In this document: in pieces, positions 10,701 through 21,670 of the stretch
Position numbering within the stretch: position 1 is the first letter of the stretch
How the letters are laid out: every line of letters begins with the position of its first letter
Assembly: GCF_014333615.1 (NCBI RefSeq)
Contig: NZ_JACSCY010000011.1
Span: 62,001-126,000, forward strand
DNA length: 64,000 nucleotides
From: Hymenobacter citatus
GTDB lineage: Bacteria > Bacteroidota > Bacteroidia > Cytophagales > Hymenobacteraceae
Direction: 5' to 3'
The notes under the pieces: model-generated
What the model was told of the DNA's origin: nothing
The model's database searches: none
The model's input: the letters and a program-made list of their open reading frames with translations, nothing else
Made by a program: the position numbers and the translations under genes

Positions 10701-12129
10701 CGTCAAAGTCAGCGTTGAAGGCCGTACAAACAAGCGGGTGCAACTGGATAGCCTTGCCTTCGATGAGACGCGGCTGGAATGCTTGGATACCCAAACGGTG
10801 CAGGGTAGGAGCACGGTTCAGGAGAACAGGGTGGCCTTTCAGCACATTCTCCAGAATATCCCATACTACGGCATCCTTACGGTCAACAATCTTCTTAGCC
10901 GACTTCACCGTCTTCACAATACCGCGCTCAATGAGCTTGCGGATGATGAACGGCTTGAACAGCTCAGCAGCCATGTTCTTGGGCAAGCCGCACTCGTGCA
11001 GCTTCAACTCAGGACCTACCACGATAACCGAACGACCAGAATAGTCGACGCGCTTACCGAGCAGGTTTTGGCGGAAGCGGCCCTGCTTGCCTTTCAGCAT
11101 ATCAGATAGCGACTTCAGCGCACGGTTGCCCTCAGCACGCACGGCATTCACCTTACGCGAGTTGTCAAACAGCGAGTCTACAGCTTCCTGGAGCATGCGC
11201 TTCTCATTCCGCAGAATTACTTCAGGAGCCTTGATTTCAATCAGGCGCTTGAGACGGTTGTTACGGATGATAACACGGCGATACAAATCATTCAAGTCGG
11301 AGGTAGCAAAGCGGCCACCATCCAACGGCACGAGTGGGCGCAGTTCCGGCGGAATCACCGGCACCATGCGGATTACCATCCACTCAGGCTTGTTCTCAAT
11401 GCGGGTAGCGGCATCACGGAACGCTTCCACTACGCGCAGACGCTTCAAAGCCTCAGCCTTCCGCTGCTGCGATGTTTCGTGGGCAGCAGAGTCGCGCAGA
11501 GAGTAGGACAGCTCATCCAAGTTGGTACGCTCGAGCAGCATTTGCAGCGCGTCGGCACCCATCTTAGCGATGAATTTGTTTGGATCTTCATTGGGCAACA
11601 TCTGGTTCTCGCGGGGGAGACGGTCGATGATATCCAAGTACTCGTCTTCTGTAAGGAAGTCGAGTTGCTGTACGCCTTCTTCAGCCAGAATACCTGGCTG
11701 CACGACAGCGTAACGCTCGTAATAGATAATCTGATCGAGCTTCTTGGTGGGTAGGCCCAGCAGGTAGCCAATCTTGTTAGGTAGGGACTTAAAGTACCAG
11801 ATATGCGCAACGGGCACCACTAATTCGATGTGGCCCATCCGCTCCCGGCGTACTTTCTTCTCGGTTACCTCCACGCCGCAACGGTCGCAGATGATACCCT
11901 TGTAGCGAATCCGCTTGTATTTGCCGCAGTGGCATTCCCAGTCCTTCACAGGACCGAAGATTCGCTCGCAGAATAGACCGCCCATTTCGGGCTTGTACGT
12001 CCGGTAGTTGATCGTCTCAGGTTTCACTACTTCACCGTTCGACCGCTCCAAAATGGATTCGGGCGAGGCCAGCGAAATGGTGACTTTCGAGAAGTCCTGT
12101 ACCAGTTTCTTGTTTTTTGCAAACGCCAT
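7780..12129 (-). CDS. rpoC: RNA polymerase beta' subunit
   Basis: Catalytic beta' subunit of RNA polymerase. The 1449-residue protein has the N-terminal zinc ribbon ([20 protein letters not shown]), the rudder/lid region, the active-site motif NADFDGDQ at about 472-479 whose three Asp hold the catalytic Mg, the second zinc site ([13 protein letters not shown]) and the trigger loop and bridge helix region ([16 protein letters not shown]). Length is typical for Bacteroidota, which lack the large proteobacterial insert. It starts 347 bp after rpoB, an unusually wide gap, and ends at an intrinsic terminator. Confidence 0.98.
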   Translation of the reverse strand: MAFAKNKKLVQDFSKVTISLASPESILERSNGEVVKPETINYRTYKPEMGGLFCERIFGPVKDWECHCGKYKRIRYKGIICDRCGVEVTEKKVRRERMGHIELVVPVAHIWYFKSLPNKIGYLLGLPTKKLDQIIYYERYAVVQPGILAEEGVQQLDFLTEDEYLDIIDRLPRENQMLPNEDPNKFIAKMGADALQMLLERTNLDELSYSLRDSAAHETSQQRKAEALKRLRVVEAFRDAATRIENKPEWMVIRMVPVIPPELRPLVPLDGGRFATSDLNDLYRRVIIRNNRLKRLIEIKAPEVILRNEKRMLQEAVDSLFDNSRKVNAVRAEGNRALKSLSDMLKGKQGRFRQNLLGKRVDYSGRSVIVVGPELKLHECGLPKNMAAELFKPFIIRKLIERGIVKTVKSAKKIVDRKDAVVWDILENVLKGHPVLLNRAPTLHRLGIQAFQPRLIEGKAIQLHPLVCTAFNADFDGDQMAVHVPLGPAAILEASMLMLASHNILNPANGAPIAVPSQDMVLGLYYVTKGKRSTDDEKIQGEGRMFYSDEEVVIAINEKQLSKHAYIKVRTKVRDEDDNLVTKIIETVAGRVLFNQLVPEEVGFVDELLTKKKLQQIISLVFKRTGMARTAQFLDDIKTLGFQSAYKGGLSMGLGDIQIPQEKDELILQAQNDVKAVTQNYQMGLITDNERYNQVIDIWTRINNQITETLMGRLEKENQGFNSIYMMMHSGARGSREQIRQLGGMRGLMAKPQKSLQGSVGEIIENPILSNFKEGLDVIEYFISTHGARKGLADTALKTADAGYLTRRLVDVSQDVIVNEVDCGTLRGIETFALKDNEDIVESLAERILGRVAVHDIIDPLTDEVILTAGDEITEEVTRRIDQTSIESVEIRSVLTCESKRGICAKCYGRNLSSGRMVQKGEAVGVIAAQSIGEPGTQLTLRTFHVGGTASNIAVEASTRAKFNGVIEFEDVRTVDTTNAEGESVKVVMGRSGEIRIVEPGTGKVYISHHIPYGSFLLVDEGQQVEKGQELNNWDPYNAVILAEFDGTIQYDSITEGVTYREESDEQTGHREKVIIESRDKTQNPSIIVKSSKKDAEESQKGYSVPVGSHLNVENGQKIKAGYILAKIPRAVGKTRDITGGLPRVTELFEARNPSNPAVVSEIDGVVSYGTVKRGNREIFVESKDGVKKKYMVPLSKHILVQDNDFIRAGMPLSDGAITPNDILSIQGPGAVQEYLVNEIQEVYRLQGVKINDKHIEVVVRQMMQKVVILDAGDTSFLEHQVIDKVIFMEENDTIIDMKVVTEAGDSTNLRPGQIVSARKLRDENSSLRRRDLKLVEVREAQPAVSRPTLQGITQASLGTQSFISAASFQETTKVLSEAAIRGKADELLGLKENVIVGHLIPAGTGLREYTRQVVGSKEELEALQNARATEEVVAPKRTSRAKRESVSE

Positions 12130-12476
12130 GTAGGGTAGCTGTTGTTAGCTGTTGGCTTTATCTGTTTGTTGGTTCCGCCAGTCTTAAGGCGGGTCGGAAA
12201 GAACATAACAGTTCGACTCTACGAAAAGTGCTCTGTGGGTCGGATAGGTACGCCACGCAGTAGGTTTTCGCCAGGTCTTATTAGTTAGTTGATTCAGAGA
12301 CTGAATCGGATTGCGGCCAACCACCGCCGGAGGTTACTATTGTTCTGACCATATCTCGGAACAACGCCGGTAGCGGCTGTTATCGGTTTCCCGAACCACA
12401 GGCACTTTATACTATTCTAACTGACTTGAAAAGTGGCTGCCGATACCGAAGCATCAGCAGCCACTACTTTCAAACT
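12130..12476 (-). other. Wide rpoB-rpoC gap with a hairpin abutting the rpoB stop
   Basis: No gene is visible in these 347 bp. At 12426-12473, four bases past the rpoB stop, TTGAAAAGTGGCTGC pairs with GCAGCCACTACTTTCAA apart from a 2-nt bulge. There is no U-run beyond the stem, so it is more likely a processing or stability hairpin than a terminator. The remaining 300 bp show no recognisable promoter or RNA family. Confidence 0.5.
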
Positions 12477-15400
12477 TTAGTCGAGCGTGATTTCCAAAGC
12501 TAGACCGCGCAACTCGTGAATGAGTACGTTGAATGACTCAGGGATATTCGGCTTAGGCAGCACGTCGCCCTTTACAATGGCTTCGTACGCCTTAGCACGG
12601 CCAATCACGTCGTCCGACTTCACAGTGAGGATTTCCTGTAGCACATTGGATGCTCCGAAGGCTTCCAGTGCCCACACTTCCATCTCACCGAAACGCTGAC
12701 CACCGAACTGTGCCTTACCACCCAGCGGCTGCTGCGTAATGAGAGAGTACGGCCCGATAGAACGAGCGTGCATCTTGTCGTCAACCAAGTGACCCAGCTT
12801 CAGCATGTAGATCACGCCTACCGTTACGGGCTGGTCAAACCGGTCACCCGATAAGCCATCGTGCAGATAAGCACGACCCCAATCAGGTAGGCCAGCCTCG
12901 GTCAGCTCTTTCGCTACTTCATCTTCGGTAGCACCGTCGAAAATTGGGGTAGCATAGGTGCGACCCATTTTCAAACCGGCCCAGCCAAGTACTGTCTCGT
13001 AGATCTGACCGATGTTCATGCGGCTTGGTACACCCAGCGGGTTCAGCACAATGTCCATCGGCGTGCCGTCGGGTAGGAAAGGCATGTCCTCGTCGCGCAC
13101 GATACGGGCTACTACCCCCTTGTTACCGTGACGACCAGCCATCTTATCCCCTACCTTCAGTTTACGCTTTTTGGCGATGTATACCTTGGCCAACTGCACG
13201 ATACCAGCGGGCAACTCGTCGCCTACCTCCAACGTAAACCGGTCACGCTTGAAGCGGGCCGTGATAGTGTTGCGGCGCTTCGCGTAGTTTTTCACTAGCT
13301 CAGCCAACATGCTGTTCACCTTCTCGTCAGCTGTCCAGCCTTCCAGAATAAGGTCTTTGAACATGTTCACCTCTTCCGGCACAGCGTAGTTGCTTTCATC
13401 CTTATAAGGGTTCTTGTCTGGGAAGAGAGCATCAGTGATATTCTTCTTGCCAAACTTGGCCCCCTTCGTCAGGATTTCATCGCCAAACTTATGCTTCACG
13501 CCCTGTGACGTTTTGCCGTCAAGCAATTGCACCAGCTTGTCGATCATCACCGCTTTCACGCCACGAAGCTCTTTCGCGTAAGAGTCCTTCAACTCTTCCA
13601 CTTCCTTCTTCGACTTAGCGCGCAAATTCTTATCCTTCTTCGGACGCGAGAACAGCTTCGTGCCGATTACCACACCGTTTAAAGATGGTGGTGCCTTAAG
13701 CGAAGCGTCTTTCACATCGCCAGCCTTATCACCAAAGATGGCGCGGAGCAGCTTCTCTTCCGGGGTAGGATCAGTTTCACCTTTTGGTGTGATCTTACCG
13801 ATAAGAATATCGCCTTCACGAACCTCAGCACCCAGACGGATAATACCGTTGTCGTCGAGGTTGCGTACAGCTTCTTCGCTTACGTTCGGAATCTCCGACG
13901 TTAGCTCTTCTTCGCCACGCTTGGTCTCACGTACCTCCAACTCGAATTCCTCAATGTGAATCGAGGTGAAGATATCGTCGCGCACTACCCGCTCCGAGAT
14001 GACAATAGCATCCTCAAAGTTGTAACCCTGCCATGGCATAAAGGCCACTTGCATGTTGCGTCCTAGTGCCAGTTCGCCGTTGTTGGTGCCGTAACCCTCA
14101 CACAGCGGCTCCCCTTTGCTCACGCGCTGACCGCGCTTCACGATAGGCGACAGGTTGATGCACGTATCCTGGTTCGTACGACGGAATTTGATTAAGTCGT
14201 ACGTGATACGCTCCGCATCGAAGCTCACGAGAATGTCATCAGCCGTCAGATCATATTTCACAATGATCTTGTTGGCATCCACATAATCGATTATCCCGTC
14301 ACCTTCGGCAACTACCAGCGTCCGCGAGTCGATGGCCACGCGGCCCTCCAGACCCGTGCCTACGATAGGCGCAGTGGCCTTCAGTAGCGGTACAGCCTGA
14401 CGTTGCATGTTCGAGCCCATCAGGGCGCGGTTAGCATCGTCGTGCTCCAGGAACGGAATCAGCGAAGCAGCTACCGATACAATTTGGTTCGGCGCTACGT
14501 CCATATAGCTATACTCGTCGGGACCTACCACCGGGAAGTCACCTTCAAAACGACCTTTTACCAGCTCGTTCACGAAGTTACCCGACTCATCCAGGCGGGC
14601 GTTGGCCTGCGCGATGTGGTGGGTATCCTCTTCCTCAGCCGTCAGGTACTTCACGTTCTCGGTCATGTCGACCTTGCCGCTTTCTACCGTACGGTAGGGC
14701 GTCTCAATGAAGCCCATCGAGTTCACGCGAGCGTGCACGCACAGCGACGAAATCAGACCGATGTTCGGACCTTCCGGCGTTTCGATGGTGCACAAGCGAC
14801 CGTAGTGCGTGTAGTGTACGTCACGTACCTCAAAACCAGCACGCTCCCGCGATAGACCTCCTGGCCCCAGTGCCGATACGCGACGCTTATGCGTCACCTC
14901 GGCCAGCGGGTTGGTTTGGTCCATAAACTGCGACAACTGGTTGGTACCGAAGAACGAGTTGATTACCGACGACAACGTCCGGGCGTTGATCAGATCAACT
15001 GGCTTGAAGTCCTCGTTGTCACGCACGTTCATGCGCTCCTTGATAGTACGCGCCATACGGGCCAAGCCTACCCCAAACTGGGCGTAGAGCTGCTCCCCTA
15101 CCGTGCGTACGCGGCGGTTGCTCAAGTGGTCAATGTCATCGACAATGGCCTTCGAGTTGATCAACCCAATGAGGTATTTCACTATGAGTACGATGTCCTC
15201 ATTGGTCAGCACGCGGGCTTCCCAGTTGGTATCGATACCCAGCTTCTTATTAATACGGTAGCGTCCTACGTCGCCGAGGTCGTAGCGCTTATCCGAGAAG
15301 AACAGTTTTTGGATGATGTCGCGAGCCGTCTCTTCGTCAGGAGCTTCCGTGTTACGGAGCTGACGATAGATTTGCTCTACGGCTTCCTTCTCCGAGTTCG

Positions 15401-16367
15401 AGTTGTCCTTCTGCAGCGTGTTGTAAATAATTGCGTAGTCCGCAATATTCACATTCTCGCGGTGCAGAATAACGGATTTCGTACCCGAGTTGATGATTGT
15501 GTCAATATCATCTTCTTCAATCGTCGAGTCACGTTCCAGCAATACCTCATTGCGGTCAATCGATACTACTTCACCGGTGTCTTCGTCTACGAAGTCCTCC
15601 GTCCAAGTGCGGAGCACCCGAGCTGCCAGTTTACGGCCTACTGCCTTCTTCAGGATTTTTTTATCGGCTTTCACTTCCTCCGACAGTCCGAACAAATCCA
15701 GAATGTCTTTGTCGGTACCATAGCCGATAGCACGCAGTAACGTAGTAACCGGAAATTTCTTCTTCCGGTCGATGTACGCGTACATCACGTTGTTCACGTC
15801 CGTGGCAAACTCAATCCACGAACCTTTAAACGGAATGATACGAGCAGAATATAGCTTCGTACCGTTCGTATGCTTGCTTTGCGCGAAGAATACGCCCGGC
15901 GAACGGTGCAACTGCGATACGATTACGCGCTCTGCACCATTGATAACGAAGGAGCCTTTTTCGGTCATGTATGGAATATTTCCCAAAAACACTTCCTGCT
16001 CAATCGTCTCAAAATCTTCGTTATCCGTATCATTACAGATAAGGCGCAACTTTGCCTTCAGTGGCACCGAATAAGTCAAGCCACGGTCAATACATTCATC
16101 CACCGAATACTTCGGTGGGTCAATGTGATAATCGATAAACTCCAGAACGAAGTTCTCGCGCGAGTCCGAAATAGGGAAGTTCTCCGCGAACACCTTGAAC
16201 AACCCTTCATCGGTGCGGTTCTCGGCGGCCGTCTCCAACTGGAAGAAGTCCTGGAACGACTGCAACTGCACGTCCAGGAAATCCGGATACTCAATAACCT
16301 TTTTAATCTTGGCGAAGTTGATCCGCTCGTAGGCTTTCTGCAAAGCCGTTTCTTTCGGTGTAGCCAA
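12477..16367 (-). CDS. rpoB: RNA polymerase beta subunit
   Basis: Catalytic beta subunit, forming the other half of the active-site cleft and the rifampicin pocket. The 1296-residue protein has the Rif region [19 protein letters not shown] and [12 protein letters not shown] with the wild-type residues expected of a sensitive enzyme, then [15 protein letters not shown] and the C-terminal [20 protein letters not shown]. It follows rplL after 195 bp that include a stem-loop. Length and domain order are ordinary for Bacteroidota. Confidence 0.98.
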   Translation of the reverse strand: MATPKETALQKAYERINFAKIKKVIEYPDFLDVQLQSFQDFFQLETAAENRTDEGLFKVFAENFPISDSRENFVLEFIDYHIDPPKYSVDECIDRGLTYSVPLKAKLRLICNDTDNEDFETIEQEVFLGNIPYMTEKGSFVINGAERVIVSQLHRSPGVFFAQSKHTNGTKLYSARIIPFKGSWIEFATDVNNVMYAYIDRKKKFPVTTLLRAIGYGTDKDILDLFGLSEEVKADKKILKKAVGRKLAARVLRTWTEDFVDEDTGEVVSIDRNEVLLERDSTIEEDDIDTIINSGTKSVILHRENVNIADYAIIYNTLQKDNSNSEKEAVEQIYRQLRNTEAPDEETARDIIQKLFFSDKRYDLGDVGRYRINKKLGIDTNWEARVLTNEDIVLIVKYLIGLINSKAIVDDIDHLSNRRVRTVGEQLYAQFGVGLARMARTIKERMNVRDNEDFKPVDLINARTLSSVINSFFGTNQLSQFMDQTNPLAEVTHKRRVSALGPGGLSRERAGFEVRDVHYTHYGRLCTIETPEGPNIGLISSLCVHARVNSMGFIETPYRTVESGKVDMTENVKYLTAEEEDTHHIAQANARLDESGNFVNELVKGRFEGDFPVVGPDEYSYMDVAPNQIVSVAASLIPFLEHDDANRALMGSNMQRQAVPLLKATAPIVGTGLEGRVAIDSRTLVVAEGDGIIDYVDANKIIVKYDLTADDILVSFDAERITYDLIKFRRTNQDTCINLSPIVKRGQRVSKGEPLCEGYGTNNGELALGRNMQVAFMPWQGYNFEDAIVISERVVRDDIFTSIHIEEFELEVRETKRGEEELTSEIPNVSEEAVRNLDDNGIIRLGAEVREGDILIGKITPKGETDPTPEEKLLRAIFGDKAGDVKDASLKAPPSLNGVVIGTKLFSRPKKDKNLRAKSKKEVEELKDSYAKELRGVKAVMIDKLVQLLDGKTSQGVKHKFGDEILTKGAKFGKKNITDALFPDKNPYKDESNYAVPEEVNMFKDLILEGWTADEKVNSMLAELVKNYAKRRNTITARFKRDRFTLEVGDELPAGIVQLAKVYIAKKRKLKVGDKMAGRHGNKGVVARIVRDEDMPFLPDGTPMDIVLNPLGVPSRMNIGQIYETVLGWAGLKMGRTYATPIFDGATEDEVAKELTEAGLPDWGRAYLHDGLSGDRFDQPVTVGVIYMLKLGHLVDDKMHARSIGPYSLITQQPLGGKAQFGGQRFGEMEVWALEAFGASNVLQEILTVKSDDVIGRAKAYEAIVKGDVLPKPNIPESFNVLIHELRGLALEITLD

Positions 16368-16498
16368 TGGGTAGGGGTTTATAAAATGGACACTGAGAGG
16401 GCACTTGATAACTAAACTACAGTCCTATGCGTTTAGCCACGAAAAGCCGCAAAGCGGCGCGTAAAAGGACTTTCGTAAAGTTTATTACCTACAAACAG

Positions 16499-16525
16499 GA
16501 AAAGACCTGGCTTAGTTGCCAGGCC
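16499..16525 (-). terminator. Attenuator-like hairpin between rplL and rpoB
   Basis: GGCCTGGC and GCCAGGTC pair over 8 bp (16504-16511 with 16518-16525, one G-U pair, 6-nt loop). On the minus strand the stem is followed by a short TTTTCC. Partial terminators at this point are known in other bacteria, where they set the ratio of ribosomal protein to RNA polymerase. The U-run is short, so read-through is likely. Confidence 0.6.
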
Positions 16526-16562
16526 TATCCTTATTTGTGAGGTAAGATGCTAGGCAGCAGAA

Positions 16563-16940
16563 TTACTTAACTTCTACTTCAGCGCCAGCTTCTTCCAGTT
16601 GCTTCTTCAGCGAATCGGCTTCGTCCTTAGCTACGCCTTCTTTCAGAGGCTTGGGAGCACCGTCAACCAGTTCTTTGGCTTCTTTCAAGCCTAGGCCCGT
16701 CAGGTCTTTCACCAGCTTCACAACAGCCAGTTTCTGACCACCAGCAGCCTTCAGGATTACGTCGAACGACGTTTTCTCTTCAGGAGCTTCAGCAGCAGCA
16801 GCGCCACCACCAGCTACAGCTACGGGAGCAGCAGCAGCAGGCTCGATGCCGTACTCGTCTTTCAGGATAGTAGCCAGTTCGTTTACTTCTTTCACCGTCA
16901 GGCTAACGAGCTGCTCAGCGAATGCTTTCAAATCTGCCAT
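16563..16940 (-). CDS. rplL: 50S ribosomal protein L7/L12
   Basis: Stalk protein that recruits translation factor GTPases. The 125-residue product has an N-terminal dimerisation domain, an Ala-rich hinge at about 35-52 and the C-terminal domain starting [20 protein letters not shown] with [17 protein letters not shown]. Very acidic, as expected. It lies 64 bp after rplJ and is followed by an attenuator-like stem before rpoB. Confidence 0.97.
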   Translation of the reverse strand: MADLKAFAEQLVSLTVKEVNELATILKDEYGIEPAAAAPVAVAGGGAAAAEAPEEKTSFDVILKAAGGQKLAVVKLVKDLTGLGLKEAKELVDGAPKPLKEGVAKDEADSLKKQLEEAGAEVEVK

Positions 16941-17004
16941 TTCTGTAGATTGTTAAAAAAGAGTTGTTGAATTATAAATTGAAAGTGAAAAAGATGAGCA
17001 GCGG

Positions 17005-17559
17005 TTAGCCTGCAACCTCTTCTTTTTCGGAAAGCGTTTTGAGGAGACCAGCCAGAATGTTGCCACCGCTCGACAGAGCAGAAATAACATTTTTGGCAGG
17101 CGACTGCAGAAGGCCAATAACCTCGCCGATAAGCTCGTTTTTGCCTTTCAGCGTTGAGAGCGTATCCAACTGGTTAGCGCCGATGTAAATGCTTGCGTCA
17201 ATGTAAGCACCCTTCAGCGCTGGCTTCGGTTCTACGTTCTTGCCGTAGTTCTGCGCCTTGTAGAAATCCTTCAGCAATTTGCCGGGAGCATTGCCTGCCT
17301 CTTTCGAAAACAGTACACCCGACTGACCTTTCAGAGCCACGTCCATTTCCGAAGTATCGCCACCGAGGGTATCGAGGGCTTTACGGATGAACGTATTCTT
17401 GTAGACCTTATATTCCAGACCGCGCGTGAAGCACAGGCGACGGAACTCGTTGATTTTTGCCACCGACATTCCCGAAGCATCGGCAATGTAGAACGCGTTG
17501 TGCGATTGAAACTTCTCGCTCAACTCGTCGACGAGGGCTTGTTTTTCTTCCCGGGTCAT
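17005..17559 (-). CDS. rplJ: 50S ribosomal protein L10
   Basis: Base of the ribosomal stalk; carries the L12 dimers on its C-terminal helix. The 184-residue protein starts MTREEKQALVDELSEKF and has the core YKVYKNTFIRKAL with an Ala-rich C-terminal helix. It lies only 17 bp after rplA, so there is no room here for the L10-binding mRNA leader found upstream of rplJ in many bacteria. Confidence 0.96.
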   Translation of the reverse strand: MTREEKQALVDELSEKFQSHNAFYIADASGMSVAKINEFRRLCFTRGLEYKVYKNTFIRKALDTLGGDTSEMDVALKGQSGVLFSKEAGNAPGKLLKDFYKAQNYGKNVEPKPALKGAYIDASIYIGANQLDTLSTLKGKNELIGEVIGLLQSPAKNVISALSSGGNILAGLLKTLSEKEEVAG

Positions 17560-17576
17560 ATCGTTTTGATTGTAGT

Positions 17577-18272
17577 TTAAGCGGAAGTAACCGAAGTATC
17601 AACCGGAACGGCTGGGCTCATCGTGCTCGACAGCGTGATGCTCTTAATGTAAGTTCCCTTAGCTGAAGATGGCTTCAGGCGCTGCAGCGTTTGAATAACC
17701 TCGATAGCGTTTTCAGCTAGCTTCTGATCATCAAACGATACTTTACCTACTGAGCAGTGAATAATACCCGTTTTATCAACTTTAAAGTCGATTTTACCAG
17801 CCTTCACTTCTTGTACTGCCTTCGCTACATCGGTTGTAACCGTACCCGACTTGGGGTTTGGCATCAGACCACGAGGACCCAATACCCGGCCTAGACGGCC
17901 AACCTTAGCCATTACAGCAGGCATGGTGATGATAACGTCGATGTCAGTCCAACCTTTCTCAATTTTCGAGATGTAGTCGTCCAGACCAACGAAATCAGCA
18001 CCAGCAGCCGTAGCTTCAGCTTCCTTATCAGGAGTTACTAGGGCTAGTACACGAACAGTTTTACCAGTACCATGGGGCAACGTGGCTACACCACGCACCA
18101 TTTGGTCGGCTTTACGGGGGTCAACGCCCAGACGAACATCGATATCAACAGAAGCGTCAAACTTGGTATAGGTGATATCCTTTACCACTTTAGCAGCTTC
18201 TACCAGATTACGAACCTGCGTCAGGTCGTGCTTAGCAAGGGCTTCCTTGCGCTTTTTGCTAACTTGTGCCAT
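17577..18272 (-). CDS. rplA: 50S ribosomal protein L1
   Basis: L1 stalk protein that helps release deacylated tRNA; in many bacteria it represses the rplK-rplA operon. The 231-residue product contains [21 protein letters not shown], the signature [14 protein letters not shown] and [13 protein letters not shown]. It lies 20 bp after rplK and 17 bp before rplJ. A structured stretch upstream of rplK could be its autoregulatory site, which is an inference. Confidence 0.96.
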   Translation of the reverse strand: MAQVSKKRKEALAKHDLTQVRNLVEAAKVVKDITYTKFDASVDIDVRLGVDPRKADQMVRGVATLPHGTGKTVRVLALVTPDKEAEATAAGADFVGLDDYISKIEKGWTDIDVIITMPAVMAKVGRLGRVLGPRGLMPNPKSGTVTTDVAKAVQEVKAGKIDFKVDKTGIIHCSVGKVSFDDQKLAENAIEVIQTLQRLKPSSAKGTYIKSITLSSTMSPAVPVDTSVTSA

Positions 18273-18292
18273 GTTGATTCTGCTTCGTTTAA

Positions 18293-18736
18293 TTAGTTAG
18301 CGAAAGGAGAATCCCCTTTGATGGTGATACCCATGCTGCGAGCCGTGCCGGCTACCTGACGCATGGCTGCTTCCACTTCGAAAGCATTCAGGTCGGGCAT
18401 TTTGGTTTCGGCAATGGTACGAACCTGGTCCCACGACACCGAGCCTACCTTGTTACGGTTGGGCTCTTTCGAACCGCTCTGGAGCTTTGCGGCATCCATC
18501 AGCAGTACAGGCACCGGTGGTGTTTTCACCACGAAGTCAAACGACTTATCGGTGTACATGGTAATCAGTACCGGACAAACTTGGCCAGCCTTATCTTGGG
18601 TCCGCGCATTGAACTGCTTGCAGAACTCCATGATGTTAAGGCCTTTGCTACCAAGTGCAGGTCCTACCGGCGGTGCAGGGTTTGCAGCGCCTCCCTTTAT
18701 CTGAAGCTTCAGATAACCTCTAATTTCCTTGGCCAT
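18293..18736 (-). CDS. rplK: 50S ribosomal protein L11
   Basis: Binds the GTPase-associated centre of 23S rRNA and is part of the stringent-response trigger. The 147-residue protein starts [20 protein letters not shown] and has [22 protein letters not shown] and the C-terminal RNA-binding part ending [13 protein letters not shown]. Length is normal. A 125-bp gap with self-complementary sequence separates it from nusG. Confidence 0.97.
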   Translation of the reverse strand: MAKEIRGYLKLQIKGGAANPAPPVGPALGSKGLNIMEFCKQFNARTQDKAGQVCPVLITMYTDKSFDFVVKTPPVPVLLMDAAKLQSGSKEPNRNKVGSVSWDQVRTIAETKMPDLNAFEVEAAMRQVAGTARSMGITIKGDSPFAN

Positions 18737-18748
18737 TTGGTTTAAAAA

Positions 18749-18814
18749 GGCTTCCGTTTCTTGCGTGGTAACACACGCGAAACGTCAGTTGAAAAGTGCT
18801 CCTATGTGGAAGCC
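18749..18814 (-). promoter_or_regulatory. Structured nusG-rplK intergenic leader
   Basis: An outer pair GGCTTCC/GGAAGCC (18749-18755 with 18808-18814) encloses an inner hairpin GTTTCTTGCGTG/CACGCGAAAC (18756-18767 with 18774-18783). It lies just upstream of rplK, the place where L1 binds its own mRNA in E. coli. I cannot confirm the L1-site consensus, so the role is inferred from position. Confidence 0.4.
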
Positions 18815-18861
18815 CCGCCGGTCGGAGCGAATAACCAGCGACGTATTTTATATAGTCAGTA

Positions 18862-19422
18862 CTAAGACTCTTTCTCTACCTGGGTATAACTCAACTCCAT
18901 AGGAGTGCTACGGCCAAATATCTTCACGATAACGTTGAGCTTCTTCCGCTCTTCGAACACCTCGGAAACCGTACCAGAGAAGCCGTTGAAATTGGTATCT
19001 ATGATTTTCACCAAGTCTCCTACGATGAATGGAGTTTCCAGCGTAGCTGTTTGCTCTTCCGTCTCGTCCACAATACCTAGAATACGGTTTACCTCTGACA
19101 TACGAAGAGGCACTGGTTTGCCAGCTGTATTCTTACCCTCGTTTTCGCTGAGAAAACCAATCACACCAGGCGTGCTTGTGATGATGTGGTCCACTTCGCC
19201 ATGCGACAAATCAGCATGAATCAGTATATAGCCAGGAAAGAAGTTACGCTCACGTACGCGCTTTTTACCATTGCGCATTTCGTAAACCTTCTCTGCTGGA
19301 ATTAATACCTCAGGCACTAACTCAGAAAGGCCATGACGTCCTATCTCTGTTTCGAGATAGGTTTTGGCTTTCTTTTCCTGCCCGCTAACTGAGCGTACTA
19401 CATACCATTTCAACTCTCCCAT
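18862..19422 (-). CDS. nusG: Transcription termination/antitermination factor NusG
   Basis: Links RNA polymerase to the leading ribosome and to Rho. The 186-residue protein starts MGELKWYVVRSVSGQEKKAK (NGN domain) with the FFPGYILIHA motif, and ends in a KOW domain at about 130-180 (PFIVGDLVKIIDTNFNGFSGTV). It lies 12 bp after secE, the conserved secE-nusG pair. No large insertion, so this is the housekeeping paralogue and not a capsule-type NusG. Confidence 0.97.
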   Translation of the reverse strand: MGELKWYVVRSVSGQEKKAKTYLETEIGRHGLSELVPEVLIPAEKVYEMRNGKKRVRERNFFPGYILIHADLSHGEVDHIITSTPGVIGFLSENEGKNTAGKPVPLRMSEVNRILGIVDETEEQTATLETPFIVGDLVKIIDTNFNGFSGTVSEVFEERKKLNVIVKIFGRSTPMELSYTQVEKES

Positions 19423-19434
19423 TTCTTCTACTAC

Positions 19435-19629
19435 TTAACGGAACGAGTTGTAAAATGCTTCCAAACCTGTTTTGAAAATGATATCCATGATACCAACAAC
19501 AGCAGCAAATACCAGCGAACCGATCAGCACTAGACCAGCGCTCTTCTGTAATTCCGAAGAAGTTGGCCACGTTACTTTGTAACGCATTTCCTCCGTGGTG
19601 TCGCTAAAGTATTTTGTCAGCTTGCTCAT
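19435..19629 (-). CDS. secE: Preprotein translocase subunit SecE
   Basis: Small essential subunit that clamps SecY in the inner membrane. The 64-residue protein starts MSKLTKYFSDTTEEMRYKVTWP, holds the SecE signature (W-P-T before the helix) and one transmembrane segment at about 31-52 (AGLVLIGSLVFAAVVGIMDI). A longer reading is possible but would run into tRNA-Trp, so this ATG is chosen. It lies between tRNA-Trp and nusG. Confidence 0.93.
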   Translation of the reverse strand: MSKLTKYFSDTTEEMRYKVTWPTSSELQKSAGLVLIGSLVFAAVVGIMDIIFKTGLEAFYNSFR

Positions 19630-19680
19630 GGTTAGGACCGGGTTTGGCTGAAATAGATGTGGTCTGATGACCAAGTAAAG

Positions 19681-19751
19681 CACGGGCGGAGAGATTCGAA
19701 CTCCCATCAAAGGTTTTGGAGACCTCTATTCTACCCTTGAACTACGCCCGT
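19681..19751 (-). tRNA. tRNA-Trp (CCA)
   Basis: Acceptor arms ACGGGCG and CGCCCGT pair fully, discriminator is G. The anticodon loop CTCCAAA gives anticodon CCA, and the T-loop TTCGAAT is present. CCA is not encoded. It lies upstream of secE in the same direction, behind its own promoter. Confidence 0.95.
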
Positions 19752-19790
19752 AGAATATTTCCCAGCAAACTTTCGTTTTAATTGGGAGTG

Positions 19791-19820
19791 CAAATGTACA
19801 GCAATCTATAGACAAAACAA
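19791..19820 (-). promoter_or_regulatory. Promoter of tRNA-Trp-secE-nusG-ribosomal operon
   Basis: TTG (19818-19820) and TACATTTG (19791-19798) on the minus strand, spaced by exactly 19 bp, fit the Bacteroidota promoter. The -33 box overlaps the foot of the tuf terminator. Confidence 0.8.
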
Positions 19821-19850
19821 ATCCGCCCCCGAAAAAATCGGAGGCGGATT
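19812..19850 (-). terminator. Intrinsic terminator after tuf
   Basis: An 8-bp stem AATCCGCC/GGCGGATT (19820-19827 with 19843-19850), extended inward by CCGA/TCGG, followed on the minus strand by TGTTTTGTC. It lies 15 bp past the tuf stop. Confidence 0.8.
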
Positions 19851-19865
19851 GTCTTATCTTAAAGA

Positions 19866-21053
19866 TTAGTCGAGGATTTCGGTCACCTGACCGGCACCTA
19901 CCGTACGGCCACCTTCGCGGATAGCGAAACGCAGACCTTTCTCCATCGCTACCTTGTTGATCAATTCAACCGTGATAGTGATGTTGTCGCCAGGCATTAC
20001 CATTTCAACACCTTCGGGCAGGGTAATGATACCCGTAACGTCAGTGGTGCGCAGGTAGAACTGGGGACGGTAGTTGTTGAAGAACGGGGTGTGACGACCA
20101 CCTTCTTCTTTCGACAGAACGTATACCTCAGCCTTGAACTTTTTGTGAGGAGTTACCGAACCGGGCTTGCAGATAACCATACCACGACGGATGGCTTCTT
20201 TCTCAATACCACGGAGCAGCAGACCTACGTTGTCACCAGCTTCGCCACGGTCCAGAATCTTACGGAACATCTCAACACCAGTCACAGTCGACTTCAGACC
20301 TTCAGCACCCATGCCGAGGATGTCAACTTGCTCACCCGAGTTGATGATACCACGCTCGATACGACCGGTAGCAACCGTACCACGACCCGTGATGGAGAAT
20401 ACGTCCTCTACGGGCATCAGGAAGGGCAGGTCGGTCAGACGAGCTGGGATTGGAATGTACGAGTCAACAGCGGCCATCAGTTCCTCAATCTTGGGAACCC
20501 AGTTAGCATCGCCATTCAAGCCACCCAGAGCCGAGCCTTGGATTACAGGAATGTTGTCACCGTCGAAGTCGTAGAACGACAGCAGCTCACGGATTTCCAT
20601 TTCCACCAGCTCGAGGAGCTCGGGGTCATCCACCATGTCTACTTTGTTCATGAATACTACCAGCTGAGGAACACCTACCTGGCGAGCCAGCAGGATGTGC
20701 TCACGGGTTTGGGGCATCGGGCCATCGGTAGCAGCTACCACGAGGATAGCACCGTCCATCTGGGCAGCACCCGTTACCATGTTCTTCACGTAGTCAGCGT
20801 GACCAGGGCAGTCAACGTGTGCGTAGTGACGGTTTTCGGTAGCGTACTCTACGTGGGCAGTGTTGATCGTGATACCACGCTCTTTTTCTTCAGGAGCGTT
20901 GTCGATCGACGAGAAGTCACGCTTAGCGGCTAGACCTTTGTTCGCCAGTACCGTCGTGATAGCAGCAGTCAGGGTGGTTTTGCCGTGGTCGACGTGCCCG
21001 ATCGTACCGATGTTCACGTGCGGTTTGGAACGATCAAAATTTTCTTTAGCCAT
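19866..21053 (-). CDS. tuf: Translation elongation factor Tu
   Basis: GTPase that brings aminoacyl-tRNA to the ribosome. The 395-residue protein has GHVDHGKT (about 19-26), the switch region with [20 protein letters not shown] and NKVDMVDD, then domains II and III with [13 protein letters not shown] and the C-terminal [12 protein letters not shown]. It is read after tRNA-Tyr, tRNA-Gly and tRNA-Thr, the same arrangement as around E. coli tufB. Ends at an intrinsic terminator. Confidence 0.98.
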   Translation of the reverse strand: MAKENFDRSKPHVNIGTIGHVDHGKTTLTAAITTVLANKGLAAKRDFSSIDNAPEEKERGITINTAHVEYATENRHYAHVDCPGHADYVKNMVTGAAQMDGAILVVAATDGPMPQTREHILLARQVGVPQLVVFMNKVDMVDDPELLELVEMEIRELLSFYDFDGDNIPVIQGSALGGLNGDANWVPKIEELMAAVDSYIPIPARLTDLPFLMPVEDVFSITGRGTVATGRIERGIINSGEQVDILGMGAEGLKSTVTGVEMFRKILDRGEAGDNVGLLLRGIEKEAIRRGMVICKPGSVTPHKKFKAEVYVLSKEEGGRHTPFFNNYRPQFYLRTTDVTGIITLPEGVEMVMPGDNITITVELINKVAMEKGLRFAIREGGRTVGAGQVTEILD

Positions 21054-21217
21054 TGTAAAGAGATTAGAGGAATTTTGTAGTGAAGTGGGAAAAACGTGGT
21101 GAAGCTATACTCAAAGAAAGCGAAACACAGCTCCGTTTAGTAGGGACTGCACGTCGCTTTACTCTATTCATAGCGCCAACTACTCAATTATTGCGCAAGT
21201 TGGTACTCGTCATTCTG

Positions 21218-21289
<72 letters not shown>

Positions 21290-21374
21290 TAATATTGTTT
21301 GAACCCTGAGCATCTTGCAGAGAATAGCAGGCTGCTTGATTGCTCAAGTTCACTTTTAACAGTGTAAAAGAAAG

Positions 21375-21447
21375 AGCGGGAGACGAGGTTCGAACCCGCG
21401 ACCTGCAGCTTGGAAGGCTGCCGCTCTACCAACTGAGCTACTCCCGC
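21375..21447 (-). tRNA. tRNA-Gly (TCC)
   Basis: Acceptor GCGGGAG pairs with CTCCCGC, discriminator T. The anticodon arm GCAGC-CTTCCAA-GCTGC gives anticodon TCC. T-loop TTCGAAC present. It lies between tRNA-Tyr and tRNA-Thr. Confidence 0.95.
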
Positions 21448-21460
21448 GTAGAAGCAATTT

Positions 21461-21504
21461 AATGATTTAGTACTTGAGCGCTTTCACTCAAGTACTAAAT
21501 CATT
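21461..21504 (-). repeat. Perfect 18-bp hairpin between tRNA-Tyr and tRNA-Gly
   Basis: AATGATTTAGTACTTGAG (21461-21478) and its exact complement (21487-21504) flank an 8-nt loop. No U-run follows on the minus strand. It fills the space between two tRNAs of one transcript, so an RNase III-type processing site is a reasonable guess. Confidence 0.7.
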
Positions 21505-21513
21505 ATTTCACTG

Positions 21514-21593
21514 TGGGGGTAACAGGACTCGAACCTATGAACCCGAAGGAGGTGAGTTACAGTCACCCGCAATTGCCGCTATGCGATACCCCC
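21514..21593 (-). tRNA. tRNA-Tyr (GTA)
   Basis: Acceptor GGGGGTA pairs with TACCCCC, discriminator A. The anticodon arm GGTGA-CTGTAAC-TCACC gives anticodon GTA, and there is the extended variable arm (TCCTTCGGG region) of class II tRNAs. First gene of the tRNA-tuf transcript. Confidence 0.94.
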
Positions 21594-21670
21594 AGTTAAA
21601 GGCGCTCCGTCTGAGCTACTTTTTCATCCTTTTGATTCTATCGTTGTGCGGTATCTTTCAAAAGGAGTTG

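Noticed and set aside
19630-19710. Longer SecE reading
   Set aside because: It overlaps tRNA-Trp and adds residues not found in SecE.
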